Assembly: GCA_002376965.1 (NCBI GenBank)
Contig: DFOV01000220.1
Span: forward strand, 1 to 6,400
Source of the DNA: Gammaproteobacteria bacterium UBA3532
GTDB lineage: Bacteria > Pseudomonadota > Gammaproteobacteria > Enterobacterales > UBA3532
DNA: 6,400 nucleotides
Reading direction: 5' to 3'
The notes beneath the pieces were generated by a model. The model had not been told where the DNA came from and made no database searches. It saw only the letters and a list, made by a program, of their open reading frames with translations. The translations under genes and the position numbers were made by a program. Positions 1 to 5,443 of this stretch are shown here, piece by piece. Position 1 is the first letter of the stretch. Each line of letters begins with the position of its first letter.

Positions 1-60
1 ATTACAGCAGAAGCTGATGAAAAAATCACCTGTTAAAAACCAGTTGAACAGATTTTCAGC

Positions 61-95
61 AATGGCTTACAAGGGCGTAAGATTTGTAAGCCATT
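61..95. terminator. perfect 12-bp hairpin, possible terminator
   Basis: Two perfectly complementary 12-base arms (61-72, AATGGCTTACAA, and 84-95, TTGTAAGCCATT) flank an 11-base loop. No run of T follows on either strand, so a classical intrinsic terminator is not shown. It lies 52 bp beyond the stop of the DUF5062-like gene on the minus strand. It also lies 24 bp after a TAA at 34-36 that could end a plus-strand gene entering from the left. It may stop transcription from either side or protect an mRNA 3' end. The hairpin is certain as sequence; its role is inference. Confidence 0.35.
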
Positions 96-147
96 ACTGA
101 CACGCGTTTCTCGAAACCGACGCCTGAAATGCCTGTTGGCTATTCCA

Positions 148-408
148 CTATTGAAGGAGGGGATGATCTTTGGGAAGCTGGCGGGAAATCCATAGCGCCA
201 ATTTGTGTTTCATATTGGGGATGTCCTCATGTTGCGGAGCTAGTGGCTGAATATGTTTGTCCAGCACCAACAATCGGTAAATACTCTCCGTCTTCTCTTT
301 CGATGAGGTGGTATCACGGAACGTCGCATATCCGCGGTTTTTCGCGTATTTTTCGCCAACTTCGATGGCTTTTTTCGCCAACTCGGCTTCATTTTTTAAT
401 TTTTTCAT
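148..408 (-). CDS. DUF5062 family small protein
   Basis: An 86-residue, charged, soluble protein with no signal peptide or membrane segment. I recognise it as a DUF5062-type protein, a small conserved family of unknown function in marine gammaproteobacteria such as Vibrio. The family-like blocks are the N-terminal KNEAEL helix (about 5-10), the GEKYAKNRGYATF stretch (18-30), a YRLLV block (44-48), IQPLA (53-57) and the C-terminal NMKHKLALW (65-73) to LPKDHPLL (78-85). Length matches the family. The start is well supported: an AAGGAAGG Shine-Dalgarno (complement of 416-423) sits 7 bases before the ATG. It follows yejK on the same strand with a 105-bp gap in which I see no convincing promoter, so read-through from yejK is possible. 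A plus-strand frame covering the same bases has no recognisable content. Function is unknown; the family call rests on memory of relatives. Confidence 0.8.
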   Translation of the reverse strand: MKKLKNEAELAKKAIEVGEKYAKNRGYATFRDTTSSKEKTESIYRLLVLDKHIQPLAPQHEDIPNMKHKLALWISRQLPKDHPLLQ

Positions 409-513
409 TCTAGTACCTTCCTTTGTTCGGCTGTTTCTAATCAGGCTCTAAGTAGTTACCGGTATACATGGAATGAGTGTAGGCTAAATCCCCATTCGGC
501 GCAGTCATGATGA

Positions 514-1521
514 CTAACTTTCGTCATCAAGGGCGTGTTCTAACTGTTGGAGCAGACTCTTGGGCAGATTAGTTAATGTTAACGTTCGTGTGTTGCTATC
601 ATAAATCACATCAGCTCCTAATGCATTGGAGTCAAAAGATATACTCATGCTTTTGCTCCTGCCACTGAATTTCAAGTACTTCTTGAGAATACGCCGGTCT
701 GGAATAAAGTCATCACGCTCTTTGCTTTGATTCTGGCGTACGTAGTCAATAAATCGGGACTCGTGTTCAAAATCCATTTGATCAGATAAGGCATCCAGAG
801 CCACAGGCTCGCCCACTTTATCTTGTTCCAGGCAGTATTCAACAACGCGTGTTTTACATTCTTTAGCATCTTTTTCTGGCAGACTTGCGCTATAGTCTGT
901 CACTATTTCCAGAATTTCCTGAGTGTCTTCGGTGATATTTACCGTATCGCTAAATCCCATAAATTTGCAAAACAAGTCTTGCAAGTCAGCATCTCCGCGT
1001 GCTGGCGCGATACTCAAATATTTTTCAGATTCGCCTTGCTGCCAGGCTGTTAAATTAACGTGGCCAGAAAACCCCAGTCGGCTGGTATCGGTGTATTCTG
1101 TTTCCTCAACTTCTAGCTCGCTATTAATGACAAGCCCCGATTGATGATAAACATGAAAGATATGCAAACGAGTAAATTCAAAACAGTCTTCTTCAATAAA
1201 AACCAAATGACCGGTAAAAATAATGGGAGTGCATTCGAGCTGAGCAATAAAGTGTTTTGTAAGCTCTATGCTTAAGCGCGGGAAGCTTGATTTCTGGGAT
1301 TGATAGTCTTTAAGAAGCCCTGTAATCGGCGTACTGCCGATATCCTCGTTAAATACCCCGAAGCGCTTAGAAGCTCGCGTGGCAAAGGTGGTTTTTAGCT
1401 CATTTAATAACTGATCAAGGTGATCATTTTTAGGTAGTGCTTCTTCGCGATAACGCGTCTTTGCAGGCTGTTTTTCGTCGATACGCGATATTTGATGAGC
1501 AATGAATTGAAGCACTGGCAT
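514..1521 (-). CDS. yejK: nucleoid-associated protein YejK/NdpA
   Basis: A 335-residue cytoplasmic protein of the 37-kDa nucleoid-associated (NdpA/YejK) family, the same length as E. coli YejK as I recall it. Family proteins co-purify with the nucleoid and their exact role is unclear. Visible family features are an N-terminal LxxIAHQ-like start (about 4-10), a central VNLTAW segment followed by KYLSIAPARG (155-176), the DLFCKFMGFSDT block (182-193), and the C-terminal block DRRILKKYLKFSGRSK (275-290) with SISFDSNALG (293-302). This last block parallels E. coli DRSTLRQLTKFAG and TINFDAMLLG. The ATG at 1521 has an AGGA Shine-Dalgarno 7 bases upstream. A sigma70-like promoter with an extended -10 lies just before it. 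The gene is divergent from the bactofilin gene and upstream of the DUF5062-like gene. No truncation is seen. Confidence 0.93.
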   Translation of the reverse strand: MPVLQFIAHQISRIDEKQPAKTRYREEALPKNDHLDQLLNELKTTFATRASKRFGVFNEDIGSTPITGLLKDYQSQKSSFPRLSIELTKHFIAQLECTPIIFTGHLVFIEEDCFEFTRLHIFHVYHQSGLVINSELEVEETEYTDTSRLGFSGHVNLTAWQQGESEKYLSIAPARGDADLQDLFCKFMGFSDTVNITEDTQEILEIVTDYSASLPEKDAKECKTRVVEYCLEQDKVGEPVALDALSDQMDFEHESRFIDYVRQNQSKERDDFIPDRRILKKYLKFSGRSKSMSISFDSNALGADVIYDSNTRTLTLTNLPKSLLQQLEHALDDES

Positions 1522-1552
1522 GGACAGATCCTGAAGTAAAAAGCGGGCGAAG

Positions 1553-1581
1553 ATTATAGCATGAACCTACCAGAATGTGAC
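1553..1581 (-). promoter_or_regulatory. sigma70-type promoter of yejK, extended -10
   Basis: On the minus strand a perfect TATAAT (complement of 1553-1558) is preceded by TGC, which makes an extended -10. A GTCACA element (complement of 1576-1581), 4 of 6 matches to TTGACA, lies 17 bp upstream. Transcription would start near 1546 and give a leader of about 25 bases before the yejK ATG. The match is seen directly; activity is inferred. Confidence 0.6.
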
Positions 1582-1589
1582 GGGGTTCC

Positions 1590-1618
1590 TTGGTGTATCT
1601 AACCATATGATTTATAGC
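1590..1618 (+). promoter_or_regulatory. possible promoter of the bactofilin gene
   Basis: TTGGTG (1590-1595) and TATAGC (1613-1618) are 17 bp apart and face the bactofilin gene. This would leave a leader of about 115 bases. Both boxes are only partial matches, and other AT-rich stretches in 1622-1720 could serve instead, so this is weak. The rest of the 219-bp divergent gap shows no operator palindrome or riboswitch that I can recognise. Confidence 0.25.
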
Positions 1619-1740
1619 AAAAAACAGCCAGCAAGTTCTATCGGGAAATTATATGAATTGGAAGCTGAAAATTTGGCTGCAGAAACAACATATTTGTACT
1701 AAGCTTTAGAAGTCGCGATACAAACTGCAGAGGAAAACTT

Positions 1741-2310
1741 ATGTTCGGTAAAAAAGAAAACGCGTACGACAGTGAGCTGCCCGAACCGGCTGTGCCGCAT
1801 GCCAATGACCAACGTAAAGTGAAGTCAGGGGCTGTTGCCACCATCGGCGCTTCTATTATGATTCGTGGGGAAGTGTTTGGCGAAGAGAACCTGGTCATTC
1901 AGGGGAAGGTTGAAGGCAATATTTCGCTGAAAAAAAATGACTTAATCGTGGGGCAGCAAGGTCGAGTGCATGCCAATATTCAGGCAAAAACCATCACCGT
2001 AGAAGGCGAAGTACACGGTGATATGACCGCTTCTGAGCGCGTCACTATTCGTAAATCGGCTCGCGTTATGGGCAATTTGCTATCGCCCAAAGTGGCTCTG
2101 GAAGAGGGAGCTGTTTTCCGTGGCAGCATTGATATGGAGCCGCCAGCCGCCAGCGTTACCAATCTGAAGAAAAAAGAGGGTGCCCCAGCGGCAAAAACAG
2201 CTGAGGCGTCAAAGTCTGCTCCAAAGTCTGATGCGTCAGCACACGGTAGTTCAGCACACAATACATCACAAGGTAATAAAGCAGAGCCAAACAAAAAGCC
2301 CGCTTCTTAG
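1741..2310 (+). CDS. bactofilin, polymer-forming cytoskeletal protein
   Basis: A 189-residue bactofilin (formerly DUF583). Family members polymerise without nucleotide into filaments under the inner membrane and act as scaffolds for cell shape, wall remodelling or localised envelope proteins. The bactofilin core spans about 30-133: it starts with the typical ATIGASIMIRGEVFGEENLVIQG pattern (33-55) and runs through short beta-helix repeats rich in G, V and I (for example VEGN, VHANI, VEGEVHGD, RVMGN), ending at FRGSIDM. The N-terminal 30 residues are flexible, as usual. The C-terminal tail (about 134-189) is low complexity, rich in Ala, Ser and Lys. A GAGGA Shine-Dalgarno (1730-1734) lies 6 bases before the ATG, which fixes the start. 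No M23 peptidase, often paired with bactofilins, is adjacent; the neighbours are divergent yejK and convergent alaA, so it is probably monocistronic. Names such as bacA or ccmA are used for relatives, but I cannot choose one here. Confidence 0.92.
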   Translation: MFGKKENAYDSELPEPAVPHANDQRKVKSGAVATIGASIMIRGEVFGEENLVIQGKVEGNISLKKNDLIVGQQGRVHANIQAKTITVEGEVHGDMTASERVTIRKSARVMGNLLSPKVALEEGAVFRGSIDMEPPAASVTNLKKKEGAPAAKTAEASKSAPKSDASAHGSSAHNTSQGNKAEPNKKPAS

Positions 2311-2330
2311 CGGTCGCCTTACCAGACTCC

Positions 2331-2384
2331 GCCCCCCTCAGAATCCGAATGGTTGCAGTATCGCGGTGCTGGGGGGCTACTTTT
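2331..2384 (+). terminator. G/C-tract inverted repeat between convergent genes
   Basis: GCCCCCC (2331-2337) can pair with GGGGGGC (2371-2377) across a 33-base loop, and TTTT follows at 2381-2384 after three bases. It begins 20 bp after the bactofilin stop, and its right arm touches the alaA stop codon. The loop is long for an intrinsic terminator and nothing like a T run follows on the minus strand. If it works at all, it most likely serves the bactofilin transcript. Confidence 0.35.
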
Positions 2385-3591
2385 CAAACTGGCGCAGGAA
2401 CCTGCCAAATTTGTCTATCGCGTCTTCCAGATCTTCGGTTCTTGGCAATGTGACTATGCGTACATGATCCGAGGTTGGCCAGTTGAAGGCGGTTCCCTGA
2501 ACGATCAACACTTTTTCCTGCAATAGAAACTCATATACCAGCTTTTCATCGTTAGGGATGTCGTAGTAGTTTAAATCGAGCTTAGGAAAAGCATAGAGCG
2601 CTCCCAATGGTTTGACACAGCTTACACCTGGAATGTCATTCAATTTTTGCCATGCCATATCTCGCTGTTCGCGTAGCCTTCCGCCAGGTAGTATCAGTTC
2701 ATTGATACTTTGGTAGCCACCCAGTGCCGTTTGAATGACATGCTGTGCTGGAACATTTGAGCACAAGCGCATTGACGACAGCATGTCTATGCCTTCAATA
2801 TAGCCTTTGGCGTGATGCTTTGGCCCAGATATCACCATCCAGCCAGCGCGAAAGCCAGCAGCCCGGTAGCTTTTTGATAGCCCATTAAAGGTGATGCACA
2901 ATATATCATCGCAGAGAGAGGCGGTTGAGGTGTGAGTCACATCGTCGTAGAGGATCTTGTCGTAGATCTCATCCGAGTAAAGAATCAGGTTGTGTTGGCG
3001 AGCCAGTTCAATGACTTCTAGCAGTAATTCATCGCTGTAAACTGAGCCAGTCGGGTTATTGGGATTGATAAGAACGATGGCTTTAGTCTTGTCTGTTATT
3101 TTCTTTTTGATGTCTTCGATGTCTGGAAACCAGTTGGCCTGCTCGTCACATAAGTAGTGAACAGGATTTCCCCCCGATAGCCGCACAGCCGCTGTCCATA
3201 GTGGGTAATCTGGTGCTGGCAGCAGAACCTCATCGCCATTATTCAATAGCGCCTGCATCGCCATCACTATCAGCTCACTGACCCCATTACCGAGATACAC
3301 ATCTTCGATGCTCACATCACGGATATTTTTTTGCTGGCAATAATGCACAACGGCTTTTCGGGCAGAGAATATGCCTTTTGATTCGCTATATCCTTGAGCA
3401 TTTTTCAGGTTGTGGATTAAGTCTTCGACGATCTCCTGCGGGGCATCAAAGCCGAAAGTTGCGGGGTTACCAATATGCAACTTGGTGATTCGGTGGCCTT
3501 CTTCTTCTAAGCGCTTGGCTTCTTTCAGAGCTGGCCCCCGAATGTCATAACATACATCATCAAGTTTGTGGGAGCGGTGAAGGGTGTGCAT
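2377..3591 (-). CDS. alaA: glutamate-pyruvate aminotransferase AlaA
   Basis: A 404-residue cytosolic, PLP-dependent class I/II (fold type I) aminotransferase that makes L-alanine from pyruvate with glutamate as donor. It is closely similar over its whole length to E. coli AlaA (YfbQ, 405 aa) as I recall it. Landmarks are KLDDVCYDIRGP (9-20), IGNP (40-43), GNGVSEL (101-107), PAPDYPLW (125-132), NPNNPTG (176-182), SDEIYD (206-211) with the PLP-contacting Asp207 and Tyr210, FNGLSKSYRAAGFR (235-248) with Schiff-base Lys240, and Arg378 in HVRIVTLPR for the substrate carboxylate. I start at the ATG at 3591: an AGGA lies 7 bases upstream, and the N-terminus then aligns residue for residue with E. 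coli AlaA. The same frame runs 24 bases further to a TTG (3615) with no comparable support. It is divergent from the metallo-hydrolase gene and convergent with the bactofilin gene, so probably transcribed alone. Confidence 0.96.
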   Translation of the reverse strand: MHTLHRSHKLDDVCYDIRGPALKEAKRLEEEGHRITKLHIGNPATFGFDAPQEIVEDLIHNLKNAQGYSESKGIFSARKAVVHYCQQKNIRDVSIEDVYLGNGVSELIVMAMQALLNNGDEVLLPAPDYPLWTAAVRLSGGNPVHYLCDEQANWFPDIEDIKKKITDKTKAIVLINPNNPTGSVYSDELLLEVIELARQHNLILYSDEIYDKILYDDVTHTSTASLCDDILCITFNGLSKSYRAAGFRAGWMVISGPKHHAKGYIEGIDMLSSMRLCSNVPAQHVIQTALGGYQSINELILPGGRLREQRDMAWQKLNDIPGVSCVKPLGALYAFPKLDLNYYDIPNDEKLVYEFLLQEKVLIVQGTAFNWPTSDHVRIVTLPRTEDLEDAIDKFGRFLRQFEK

Positions 3592-3614
3592 TAGCAAATC
3601 CTGCCTTACGTTCA

Positions 3615-3644
3615 ATTATGGGGACAATCATCGAAACATGCCAT
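3615..3644 (-). promoter_or_regulatory. possible alaA promoter
   Basis: On the minus strand CATAAT (complement of 3615-3620, 5 of 6 matches) lies 18 bp from ATGGCA (complement of 3639-3644, 4 of 6). It would start transcription near 3608, with a short leader that still holds the alaA Shine-Dalgarno. The spacing is slightly long and the -35 is imperfect. A TATACG further upstream is an alternative -10. Confidence 0.35.
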
Positions 3645-3692
3645 TTTCGACGTATAAACGCAAGTTGTTGTTAACAATGAAACGGTTGCTGA

Positions 3693-3721
3693 TTGACGCT
3701 ACTGTCGTCGACCACTATTCT
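3693..3721 (+). promoter_or_regulatory. sigma70-type promoter of the metallo-hydrolase gene
   Basis: TTGACG (3693-3698, 5 of 6 to consensus) and TATTCT (3716-3721, 4 of 6) are exactly 17 bp apart. Transcription would start near 3728 and leave about 30 bases of leader with the Shine-Dalgarno AGGGAG at 3746-3751. A promoter here also argues that the coding region starts at 3758 and not upstream of it. Confidence 0.5.
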
Positions 3722-3757
3722 GGTGCTTTAAACAAGTTTGACTTCAGGGAGATAAAA

Positions 3758-4660
3758 ATGAATATAAAGAACAAATTAAAGGTTGTGGCTGGCGGCTTTT
3801 TAGCGCTGACAATTCAGGTGGCGTGTTATGCCGACGAACATCACGCCAGCACCAAAAGTTATAAGGTTACGGACATTTCGCCATCGATTAAGCTCCTTCA
3901 AGGCAAGGGCGGTAATATTGGCGCTTTGGTGGGTAAACAGGGTATTTTACTGGTCGATGATGACTACGGCGAAATGTCGGATGCTTTGGTAGAAGCCATT
4001 CAGCCTTTAGGTGGCCAGGATAAACTGGCTTATATCATTAATACCCACTGGCATGGCGACCACACTCAGGGTAACAAAGTATTAGGGCATCACGCTCCAA
4101 TTGTTGCCCATGATAATGTGCGCCAGCGTTTGTTGACCCAACAGGAAATAGCGCTTTTTGGTATGACAACCGAGCCTTATCCAGAAGTCGCACTGCCGTC
4201 AGTCACCTATCATCACAAAATGAACCTTTATATTAACGATGAACAGGTACAACTGATTCATCTACCCGGTGGACACACCGATGGTGATTCTATCGTTCAT
4301 TTTAAAAATTCGAATGTTATCCACCTCGGTGACCATTTCTTCAACGGGTTTTTCCCATTTGTTGACGTCCAAAATGGTGGAAATGTTGTGCAAATGGCTA
4401 AAAATCTACGCGGAATTCTGGATTTGATTGATGAGAAAACGGTGATCATTCCAGGACATGGCCCCTTGGCAGATAAAGCTGACTTAGTCGCGTTTATTGA
4501 AATGCTGGAAGGGACAAGTGCCGAAGTTAAGGCGTTAAAGGACAAAGGCTTATCGTTAGAGAAAATTCAGGCCAAGGGCTTGTCCAGTCAGTGGGATAGT
4601 TGGACCGATGGCTTTTTGAATACGCCAATGTGGATTGGTATTGTTTATTCGAGTTTGTAA
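3758..4660 (+). CDS. exported metallo-beta-lactamase-fold hydrolase
   Basis: A 300-residue metallo-beta-lactamase superfamily protein. An N-terminal signal peptide is visible: Lys-rich start, hydrophobic core at about 8-22 and likely cleavage after CYA (23-25), which implies a periplasmic enzyme. The preceding residues do not make a good lipobox around Cys23. The metal site is complete: HWHGDH (97-102) supplies His97, His99, Asp101 and His102, followed by His173 (GGHT), Asp192 (GDHF) and His234 (PGHG). Asp192 instead of Cys, with the HxHxDH motif, fits the general hydrolase branch of the superfamily rather than B1/B2 beta-lactamases. The substrate cannot be read from the sequence; lactamase, lactonase, thioester and sulfur-related activities all occur in the fold. 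The start at 3758 has AGGGAG 6 bases upstream and gives a clean signal peptide. The open frame extends upstream to a GTG at 3584, but that part lacks a signal and covers the promoter. It is divergent from alaA and convergent with the lipoprotein gene. Confidence 0.9.
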   Translation: MNIKNKLKVVAGGFLALTIQVACYADEHHASTKSYKVTDISPSIKLLQGKGGNIGALVGKQGILLVDDDYGEMSDALVEAIQPLGGQDKLAYIINTHWHGDHTQGNKVLGHHAPIVAHDNVRQRLLTQQEIALFGMTTEPYPEVALPSVTYHHKMNLYINDEQVQLIHLPGGHTDGDSIVHFKNSNVIHLGDHFFNGFFPFVDVQNGGNVVQMAKNLRGILDLIDEKTVIIPGHGPLADKADLVAFIEMLEGTSAEVKALKDKGLSLEKIQAKGLSSQWDSWTDGFLNTPMWIGIVYSSL

Positions 4661-4675
4661 CCTGCTATGGATAGA

Positions 4676-4708
4676 CAAGAAAGGCGACACTTGATGCCGC
4701 CTTTCTTG
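4676..4708. terminator. bidirectional terminator hairpin
   Basis: Perfect 11-bp arms, CAAGAAAGGCG (4676-4686) and CGCCTTTCTTG (4698-4708), surround an 11-base loop. It lies 15 bp after the metallo-hydrolase stop and 4 bp after the lipoprotein stop on the opposite strand, so it is placed to end both convergent transcripts. The T tract is short: ATTGTT follows on the plus strand and TCTAT on the minus strand. Confidence 0.7.
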
Positions 4709-4712
4709 ATTG

Positions 4713-5309
4713 TTACATACGAACTTGTTTAAACTTAACCATCATAGCGTCTGGGCGCTGCTTTTTCTTTTCTTTGGTTAAAACATAAACAACAGTTTCG
4801 CCGTTAGGACCACTTCCGATTTGAGTGAATCGATAGGCTGCTTCGCCAGTTGAGTGGACTGCCATAAACTCGTCGTAGTCGTCTACGACATAAATGCGGC
4901 CATCGCGTACCAGCTCGCCGTAAAAAGCGCCTTCAGGTTTGATAGTGCCATCTATCAGTTCAATACCGGGGATACCGCTGGATTTTTTCTTGTCTTTACC
5001 CAGCAGGCCAAAAACCATGGTTTCGCCTTTGGGGCCAGCGCCAATTCGGGTTACTCGATAGGGTGTTTCGCCCATGGCCAGAAAATCCTGATACAAGTCG
5101 AAATCGTAAAATACGTGAATTCGACCATCATGATGAACTTCGTAGAGTTCAGAGGCGCTTATTTCTGTTGCTTCTTTCGCTACTTTTACTACCTGGCTTG
5201 AGGTTGCTGGTGTGGTTGCTGCTTTGGGGGAGGCGTCTGTTTTGACATTGGCTTCGCTACATGCCGCTAAACCCAAAGCACACAACCCGACTAGTACTAC
5301 ATTTTTCAT
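4713..5309 (-). CDS. lipoprotein with two tandem copies of an unknown module
   Basis: A predicted 198-residue lipoprotein of unknown function. The N-terminus has a Lys, a hydrophobic stretch and the lipobox LAAC, so lipidation is expected at Cys17. A linker rich in Ala, Thr and Ser (about 19-50) follows. The rest is two copies of one module. Residues 61-99 and 136-174 align without gaps at 20 of 39 positions, sharing DGRI at the start, GExxYR in the middle and IGxGPxGET near the end. Each copy is followed by a Lys-rich KDKKK or KEKKK tail. I do not recognise a named domain. Two ATGs are adjacent; I chose the second (5309) because GGAG lies 6 bases from it but only 3 from the first (5312), and the first would add one Met. 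It has its own likely promoter and shares a terminator hairpin with the metallo-hydrolase gene. The upstream di-heme gene is 134 bp away, so a shared transcript is possible but not needed. Confidence 0.85.
   Translation of the reverse strand: MKNVVLVGLCALGLAACSEANVKTDASPKAATTPATSSQVVKVAKEATEISASELYEVHHDGRIHVFYDFDLYQDFLAMGETPYRVTRIGAGPKGETMVFGLLGKDKKKSSGIPGIELIDGTIKPEGAFYGELVRDGRIYVVDDYDEFMAVHSTGEAAYRFTQIGSGPNGETVVYVLTKEKKKQRPDAMMVKFKQVRM
4788..4904 (-). repeat. second copy of the lipoprotein module
   Basis: Encodes residues 136-174 of the lipoprotein, from DGRI to the Val after GET. It is offset by exactly 75 codons from the first copy at 5013-5129. The copies are clearly related at protein level (20 of 39 identical) but have diverged in DNA, which points to an old internal duplication. 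Confidence 0.8.
5013..5129 (-). repeat. first copy of the lipoprotein module
   Basis: Encodes residues 61-99 of the lipoprotein, from DGRI to the Val that ends the aligned block. It pairs with the copy at 4788-4904. The homologous region probably extends a few residues beyond both ends, since an aromatic pair precedes DGRI and a Lys-rich tail follows in both copies. Confidence 0.8.
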
Positions 5310-5342
5310 CATGATCTCCGCTATTCTAGGTAAGGGGTGCCG

Positions 5343-5371
5343 AGTAGAAGGCTAGCAAGCAAAGATGACAA
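5343..5371 (-). promoter_or_regulatory. possible promoter of the lipoprotein gene
   Basis: On the minus strand TTGTCA (complement of 5366-5371, 5 of 6) and TCTACT (complement of 5343-5348, 4 of 6) are 17 bp apart, with a predicted start near 5336 and a leader of about 27 bases. A TAGAAT nearer the gene is another -10 candidate but lacks a -35. The remainder of the 134-bp gap shows no convincing terminator for the upstream heme gene. Confidence 0.4.
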
Positions 5372-5443
5372 AAAGATAGCAGCTATATGACCACAATATG
5401 ATGCTGCGATGACTGTGAGCATGTTCGAGTTATTGTTTACACC

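Noticed and set aside
1..100. Possible 3' end of a plus-strand gene entering from the left, either ending at TAA 34-36 (11 codons) or at TGA 98-100 (32 codons)
   Set aside because: Both tails are too short to recognise, and the longer one runs through the hairpin at 61-95. The shorter one would fit a terminator 24 bp downstream, but nothing else supports it.
129..413. Plus-strand open frame of 94 codons
   Set aside because: It lies over the DUF5062-like gene on the opposite strand, which has a strong ribosome binding site and family-like sequence. The plus-strand product has no recognisable feature.
1653..1709. 18-codon plus-strand frame starting MNWKLK upstream of the bactofilin gene
   Set aside because: The ribosome binding site is weak and there is no attenuator-like structure or codon bias to suggest a leader peptide.
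1638..1898. Minus-strand open frame of 86 codons over the start of the bactofilin gene
   Set aside because: It is antisense to a clear bactofilin and has no recognisable domain or convincing ribosome binding site.
1980..2294. Minus-strand open frame of 104 codons inside the bactofilin gene
   Set aside because: Its Ala- and Ser-rich product mirrors the low-complexity bactofilin coding strand and is a shadow.
3758..4660. Classical B1 metallo-beta-lactamase resistance gene
   Set aside because: The Cys zinc ligand of B1/B2 enzymes is replaced by Asp192 and the sequence does not resemble a known resistance enzyme, so a resistance role is not supported.
4854..5245. Plus-strand frames opposite the lipoprotein gene, one rich in Leu and resembling a membrane segment
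   Set aside because: The Leu-rich stretch is the complement of the Ala/Thr/Lys-rich linker of the lipoprotein. The lipoprotein has a lipobox, a ribosome binding site and an internal repeat.
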